The notes beneath the pieces were generated by a model. It was not told the origin of the DNA, ran no database searches, and saw nothing but the letters and a program-made list of their open reading frames with translations. A stretch of 64,000 nucleotides of DNA from Daldinia sp. FL1419 (Eukaryota > Ascomycota > Sordariomycetes > Xylariales > Hypoxylaceae): the NCBI GenBank assembly GCA_025201765.1, contig MU623403.1, positions 62,001 to 126,000 on the forward strand. The letters run 5' to 3'. Position 1 is the first letter of the stretch, and the number at the start of each line of letters is the position of its first letter. Positions 57,835 to 64,000 of the stretch are shown here, piece after piece. The position numbers and the translations under genes were made by a program.

Positions 57835-59512
57835 TCAGCCTAGTACCATAACGCCGCCTTCTCCTCTAGAGTAGGCTTGGGCAATCCTCTTCCCAACCGA
57901 TTCGCCACTCCAATAAGCACCAGTAGCCGTCCCAAGAGCCACAAAAGGCGCCGTGTGCTCACCAGCTAGCCACAGGCCTCGATTTGGAAGTCCTTTTCTC
58001 ATGGTTTCAATATCCACATCGCCTTCCTCGAGGCCTACCTGAAAATTGCTATAACTACCGTTGCCTGCGAGATCATCGTTAAGCCACTCGGTTGCATAGC
58101 AGCCTATTGGCTGACAGTCTGGAGAGTTTTCATCGTAGAAGGGAAGACGCGAATAATACGGCTTGAACCAATCGATCAGGAATGCGTCCTGTTTCTCCTT
58201 TGAGTGGAGCTTTGCCAGCTCGCCGGTGATGTATTTTGACTGATCACCGTAGAAATAATAAAGGAGTGTCGGATGAGATGCAGACGGATCCAGAGAAGCC
58301 AACTCGACGAATTCTTGATTCCATTTGTGAGGATTTGTGTTAGTTGAATAACTTGGGGCAAGCATCTGGCAGAATCCCTGAATTGTACTATCTTTGGGCT
58401 GTGCGGAGACCCAGAACGCTTTCGGAAAGCTGATGTAGGCCTGTTAAAAGGTCAAAAAAGGGAAAATTAGACAAAATGTGCAAGAATCAACTACCTTTTC
58501 AAGACAACCGTATCCTATATTTTGGATAGCTTTGCTCAATCTTAACGGAAGTGCTGGTTCAAAGACATCCGAGTGCTGTTTCAGCCAGCCGAGTGGTGCA
58601 GTAAAAACGACTTCATCAAACTCCAAAATATCACCGCTTTCAGTGTGGACTTTCAACACCTCGCCATCATCGTTGGTAGTATGTATCTTGTTGACACTTG
58701 TTTCGTATTTGATTTTTGCTCCTTCGATGGCTGGCTTTGCGACAAGCCGGAGAATCTTCTCGTAGGTATCCGCAACAAATAAATTCTCTGCAACTCATCA
58801 GCACCTACAGGGGCATTACCCAAGTTGCGGTTCCTATCGACTTACCTCCATCTATACACTCCTCGAGCCAGAAAAACTTTAAACTTTGCGTGAAAATGTG
58901 GCTGCCAACGAACGCTCCCCATTGACCGGCTAGCTGATATACAATATTTCTCTTCCTCTCAAAGTCTTCATCACTGTCCGGTATCCTTTTGGGGACCTCT
59001 CTTTGAAAGAAATCCCAAAGGCTTTCGTCAGGACTTATCGTTGCGGAATGCTTATTGCTATAGGCAAACGCATCTCCCACGATATCCCACATGATCGTCG
59101 AGTAGGCCATGGCTTCGGAGAGAGGCACCTGTTTACCATCCTCATCGAAGACCGAGCTCTTTTCTTCCCACTTTCCGACTACGGTCTTTGTCTCCTTCGC
59201 AAGATCCAAAATGGGATTTTCGTTGGTGCCATGAATCCAATTGGGACCGGCATCCACTTTATGTCCTGACGGTAGGGTTGACTGGTGTACCCGCCCTCCT
59301 AGGCGATTTCGGCCTTCGATCAAAGTTACCTCGAATCCATGCTGGAGAAGAATATCCGTGCAACGTAGACCTGCCAAGCCTGCACCAACGACACCGACAT
59401 GAGGCTTGCGACCGGAATTCCGGGCTCGGCGCTATTCGAAGCGTAAGTATAGTATTTAGACATGGGGGATCACTCATCTGAGTACTAGCACTATGAGGAG
59501 ACTGGGCCACAT
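57835..59512 (-). CDS. FAD-dependent amine oxidase (polyamine oxidase-like)
   Basis: Minus-strand exons 59512-59486 (tentative), 59431-58846, 58787-58495 and 58440-57835 give 503 aa. Introns 2 and 3 (58 and 54 nt) keep frame. The first exon (MWPSLLIVL) is a guess based on GTACTC and GAATAG signals; the true start could differ, but the frame has a stop just before 59431, so an upstream exon is needed. The FAD-binding Rossmann motif VGVVGAGLAGLRC (GxGxxG at 25-30) continues to IEGRNRLGGRVHQS, then GPNWIHGT. The C-terminus has LWLAGEHTAPFVALGTATGA, the second flavin site of the amine-oxidase superfamily. Length and GAGxAG...GGR...WIHG order fit polyamine/monoamine oxidases, which make aldehydes, ammonia or amines, and H2O2. 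No clear signal peptide or peroxisomal SKL end (it ends MVLG). Confidence 0.85.
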
Positions 59513-60198
59513 CTAGCCGATTTTACTACATGATTATCACCGATGGGTGCCTCGCTCACATGATGAACCCAAGAGCTCCACCAGGGTCGGATTATACCTC
59601 TCCTATCCTCTGCCCTAGGCTAAGTGACTCTGAGGCGTCTTCAGTCATTCCTACGATGCTGTACTGGCGACAGGATTTAAGGTCTCTCCAGACTCGGGAG
59701 AAGTTCCGTTGGGAAACACTGGTGAAAGATACCGAGTAAGCGTCCATATTTGTCTAAGTTTCGGCTTAACTATCTTTCTTCACTCGGGGTATAGCATGAA
59801 ATTTCGAAATAAAAAGCAGTGTAGGTTTGATATAGGTCAAGTTTTTGAGTGAGGTCTACTGTTAAAGATAAAAAAGGGGATTGGGATATGTGAGCAAGTG
59901 GTTCAATTAAGTCAGAAGAATGGATCGGAATGGGCCAGGACGGGGTCAGAGAGGTGGCGGAGATGTGGATCAAGTTATACAAGATAGGTACGTATATCGA
60001 GTACCCAATTCATGTAATAAGCTCAAGTCATAGGTGACGTGTGATAGCTAAAGTGTGGATGATCGAGGCGGGAGACACCGACTAAGAACAGCTGAAGCTG
60101 CAGCTGGATACTCGAGTATAGGTGAGTAAGAAACGGGCAAGTAAGAAGATGTAGGTTAGATGTAGATGCTTCGTGTAGGTCGGGAATCGCCTAGGTCA

Positions 60199-60223
60199 GG
60201 TAGGTAGGTAGGTAGGTAGGTAC
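60199..60223. repeat. TAGG microsatellite ending in GGTACC
   Basis: Six TAGG units followed by TACC. Confidence 0.85.
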
Positions 60224-61200
60224 CTATTCTTTGACATGTTTCATCCATTGTACCTATGGAATAAGACAAAGTGAGACAGAGATATACCTAGATAGACCTA
60301 GGCTCGCTTGGCATGATAGGATAAAGTCTGTAGGAGGGAGTGAGAGCGAAGATTATACTAGTTACAACTCTCCAGGTTAATAAGTTAGGTGTTAGGTACA
60401 TACTAACACCCATTTTTGGGCGAACACGTAATAAAAGTGTGATAAAGTAGAAAAAAGGCGCCGCATCCGCTGAGACTGCATTAGCTGGTCAATAGCTAAT
60501 TGATAGCTAGTTTCGTATAAGTAAGACAACGTATTGCGGTCTAATGGGGTCAGCCCAGGTTATCATCGATTGGCAGACACTATCAACGTAGCAGAATGTT
60601 GAGTATGCCACGCCGATGGACGAACGTATATGATTGGTTGCATGCTTTCCATTAAGGGACCATTCAGGGACCATTCGGGCTCTAGGGGTAGTTTAACTCG
60701 GAAAAAGGGATTAGGAAAGATGGGCAATGAAAGTTTGTAAGGTGGGGAGGAGAAATGCGCTCTGCAATCTGCTATCTGCAGTCTTAGGAATATTATTCTC
60801 CGGTTGGCAAGAGATATGAAAATATGAAAATATGAGAATCGGCTTACCGCGAAAATATTGGAAGGATAGATTTACGGGTGGCTATCATCCAGCCGATTAG
60901 TACAATGACGAATGAACAAAAGAGTCCTTGAATAGAACTGGTATAATTTTTACGAATCTAATGTGAGAGTATTAATGCGGAATGTAAGATGTAAGACGCA
61001 AATACATATAGATTTTAAGTTAACTCGTGGGAAGCAAGGTTCGATGTTAGTAGTCTGACCAGGCGTACAAAGATAAGCATTTATCCCATATGATTGAGAA
61101 AAGCGAGTCCGGATTTATCGGAGTAATCGGAAAAGCTAATCGGAAGTTTCTATTTCTTTACCTATCACTTTAGTGGGTCGGCATGTACCTAATAGGTACT

Positions 61201-61217
61201 AGGTAGGTAGGTAGGTA
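61201..61217. repeat. TAGG microsatellite
   Basis: Four AGGT units next to the GTACCTAATAGGTACTAGG palindromic stretch. Confidence 0.8.
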
Positions 61218-61300
61218 TCCACTAGAGATACATAGTACATGGAACTTCATCAATAACTATTCGACGTTTAATAAATCTTCCACCTGTAAGGTAAACATTA

Positions 61301-62939
61301 TTAAACAACATCACTTCCAGTACGTCCAAAAATGTCAACCACACTACGCCACTCAGGTATATCGATCATGCCCGACGGGGAATGTACGGCCTTGGGCTGA
61401 GTGAACTCGTATAGTGTCTCTATGCAATGTTCTCTACCGTAACCGGAGTGCTTCACTCCACCGAATGGTGTGCCCACCACATTTCTATGATAGTTGTTTA
61501 CCCAAACCTACGAAGTAGTTAGTCATCCTACCGGTCCGTTTTTTGGGGAGCGCGTCATATCATATGCAACTTACCATCCCGGCTTCGACTGCGCGGACGT
61601 AACGGTTTGCCTTCGTTTGGTCCTTGGTGAAGACTATTGCCGTCAGACCGTAGTCGACCGAGTTCGCAATGCGAACTGCATCGTCGAAAGTATCGAATGG
61701 TGTAACGGTGACTGAATAATAATTAGCTGACTAGAAAACCCTCTCCGGTTTCTGGGTCGATATCAACTTACCAACGGCGCCAAACATCTCCTCTTTGGCG
61801 ATGCGCATATTCTCAGTTACATCTGCAAAGAGAGTCGCGGGTATAAAGAAACCGTCCTTACATTCAGGATCGGAAGGTAGCTCGGCCTGCGCAACGAGCC
61901 TGGCGCCCTCTTTCACTCCGATATCAATATAATCTAGCAAACGCTGTTGTGCGACTTTGGTCACTTGCGGTCCGACGTGTGTTGCGGGATCGAGACCATT
62001 GCCCATTTTGATCTTTCTCACGCCTGCGGCCAACTTGTCAACGAACTTGTCATAAATACCACGCTGCACGAGGATGCGTGAGCTAGCCGTACAAGCTTCG
62101 CCCTTATTGAAAAAGGCTCCTTCGAGTGCCGTGCGTACTGCAGCATCGAAGTCTGCATCTTCAAAAACCGTCATCGCGTTCTTGCCACCAAGTTCAAGCG
62201 CGACAGGCGTGATGCTGTCGGCAGCGGCCCGTGCCACAGCCGCCCCAGCAGTTGTGGATCCTGTGAAGCTGACCCTTTTGACGAGCGGATGCGTGATTAG
62301 GGCCTGCGGTATCTCAGGCCCGACTCCTGGTATGGCTAATAGTACGTCTTTCGGTAAGATGGGCTCCAAGATTTCAACGATACGCAGCACTGTAAGAGGT
62401 GCCTGCTCGCCCGGCTTCAAGATGAACGTATTACCCGCCGCAAGTGCCGGTGCCGGCTTGCTGCCCGCGAAGATGGGTGGCCAGTTGAAGGGTAGGATGC
62501 CGACGCACACCCCGTACGGCTCATGTATCACGGTTGTATATAAGGGACCCCTATCGTAGAACGCCGAAGGTAATTTATCCGCCAAGCTTCCGAAGAATCG
62601 GAAAGCTCTCACGAGAACACCGCAGTCGAATAGCTTGGCGTCTTGGAAGGGCTTCCCGTTCTCTAGGCAGATCAAAGTAGAGAGTTCGTCTAGATGCTTC
62701 TCGAGCTCGTCAGCGCAGCGCAAAAGATATGCCGACCGCTGAGCGTGGGTCAAAGGCCGCCAGCGCTCCTCGAAGGCTACTTGCGAAGCTTGCACTGCTG
62801 CATCAGTGGTGGTAGGGTCTCCGCCTTGGACTGTGGTGAGTACCTTGCCCGTAGCAGGATTCCTAACCGCAAAGCGCCTGCTCGGATCATTGCTCGAGTA
62901 GCGATATACAGAAAGTTCGGGGAATGCTGGAATTACCAT
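61301..62939 (-). CDS. NAD(P)-dependent aldehyde dehydrogenase
   Basis: Three exons, 62939-61772, 61711-61575 and 61507-61301, give 503 aa, the usual ALDH length. Introns of 60 and 67 nt have GTAAGT donors and keep frame. Catalytic features are Asn152 in PFNWPP, Glu249 in LELGGKNAM, the active-site Cys283 in GEACTASSR, and the cofactor loop FTGSTTAG. The C-terminal exons supply FGAVVTVTPFDTFDDAV, YGLTAIVFT and the oligomerisation segment PFGGVKHSGYGREHCIETLY. The enzyme oxidises an aldehyde to the acid. Sequence style resembles betaine-aldehyde or short-chain aldehyde dehydrogenases; the substrate is unknown. The amine oxidase gene on the same strand 1.8 kb downstream would make aldehydes, so the two could work in sequence (inference). 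No targeting signal is evident. Confidence 0.93.
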
Positions 62940-64000
62940 TGTAGTGTAGTGTATTGAGATGTCTTGATTTTGATTTCACTGCGGATACAAAAATAGGATC
63001 TCTTTCTTTGTCTCTACTTCCATCATTTATATACATCATTATTGCTATTCTGTCATTTCGTTTCCATGGAATATGTTGTCTGCTGAACAGTCTCCGCGTC
63101 TCGCGTGCCGTAATCTCCGCCTCCTTACTTCGTGAGCTGCGCACCTCCTTTGGGGAGGTTTGAATCTTTGGAGTTAGCGGGAACCTCTAATCGGTCTTAA
63201 TATCCTTCCGAGCCCCTCTCCATGGCGGATTTTAATTACTATATGTTTATCTAAAGCCGAATACTACTGCATTTGTATATATTGACGTACCGGACTTAAA
63301 AGTCAACCATAGTTGGCAACACTGAGTAGTATCGCCTCAAGGGCGAGTCGGTGGTACGCTCTTCGGTCTCTGCTATCTCCTTGGACGCGAACTCGACATG
63401 GTATAATCCTCAATTACGGGGACGCTGATTGGTGGAGGCGAAGAACGGAGCCCCTCGTAGATCACGACGAAAGGGTAACTATAGCACGGTTCGTTCCGAC
63501 TGGCGATTTACGGGCAATATCAGATATACATAGTAAGATGAAAAGGTATCAAGTCTATAATCCCTCGAGGCCCGGAGGCAAAGCTGAGTAAAAGAGAAAA
63601 GGGAAAAGGGAAAATAGGGAAGTTGGGCTCAGGATACTAATAGATGCGTAGGTTAGGTAGTTAGTTATAAAGTACAACTCTAGCTCCTCGAAACCCACGT
63701 TGCATCTAACTAACTTTATATTTTGATGGAATGGTTTGCTAATTACCTATGTAGCAACAAAATTTTTCTGCTTGAGTTGGTATTCTTGAATTGGTGAAGA
63801 GCGAAGCTATACGAATCTTGAAGCAATTCAGGTTGAATGCAACTAACTTTAATTAATCTCATCGCTACGCGTCAGTAATCGTACATAATAGTATTAACCT
63901 AGGTTAGGTAGGTACATAGTACGCGCTTACTCGTCAGTTACGCGACGAACCGAAACCCCCCCAAACGGACATCGTTATCGTCCTAGGCACATGCCACAAG
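62940..64000. other. intergenic to window end
   Basis: The ALDH promoter region and about 800 nt beyond. The final part carries CCTAGGTTAGGTAGGTAC at about 63898-63915. A 92-codon frame at 63313-63591 has no recognisable feature and is not called. Nothing else is seen. Confidence 0.4.

Larger units (their letters stand above)
59513..61300. other. intergenic, no gene seen
   Basis: About 1.8 kb of promoter and spacer between two same-strand genes. It contains TAGG repeats (60199-60223, 61201-61217) and tandem GACCATTC (60658-60676). No coding frame is supported. Confidence 0.45.

Overview
This window reads as nuclear DNA of a filamentous ascomycete (Pezizomycotina, most likely Sordariomycetes, possibly Xylariales). 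The reasons are short GT-AG introns of about 50-60 nt with CTAAC/CTRAC branch sites, fungal-type proteins (Uds1 septation protein, kinesin-3 of the UncA type, GH6 cellulase, Mae1-like transporter), intergenic DNA dotted with TAGG/CCTA repeats and CCTAGG/GGTACC palindromes, and AT-rich transposon remnants with CpA-to-TpA decay typical of repeat-induced point mutation (RIP). No rRNA, tRNA, CRISPR or viral gene was recognised.

Layout. 0-5 kb: the 5' end of an unknown gene (minus), a two-exon LPPELR-type protein, and a decayed single-pass membrane protein. 7-16 kb: a housekeeping block with a KpsF/GutQ-like SIS-domain sugar-phosphate isomerase, a claudin-like tetraspan protein, a WKF-domain protein and the proteasome alpha-1 subunit. 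16-20 kb: intergenic DNA with one frameshifted gene relic. 20.5-31.4 kb: a RING-like/ankyrin gene whose 3' end carries a transposon, a full-length but mutated Tc1/mariner copy, the Uds1 gene, and a second copy of the first transposon. 31.4-38.4 kb: about 7 kb without a supportable gene. 38.4-46.9 kb: leukotriene-A4-hydrolase-type aminopeptidase and kinesin-3. 47.7-50.6 kb: two tandem paralogues of an unrecognised family and a small secreted four-cysteine protein. 51.6-55.4 kb: Mae1/TDT-type transporter and secreted GH6 glucanase. 57.8-62.9 kb: flavin amine oxidase and aldehyde dehydrogenase on the same strand, which could act in sequence on amines.

The most notable observation is a non-autonomous DNA transposon family present as two copies (1372 and 1136 bp), each flanked by its own perfect 8-bp target duplication. 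Copy 1 sits inside the last codon before the stop of the RING/ankyrin gene, so the element's terminal inverted repeat now encodes the protein's last residues and its stop codon. Each end of the element also folds back on itself, giving nested inverted repeats. Exon models were built by eye from splice signals, frame continuity and family motifs; total lengths of all spliced models are divisible by three.
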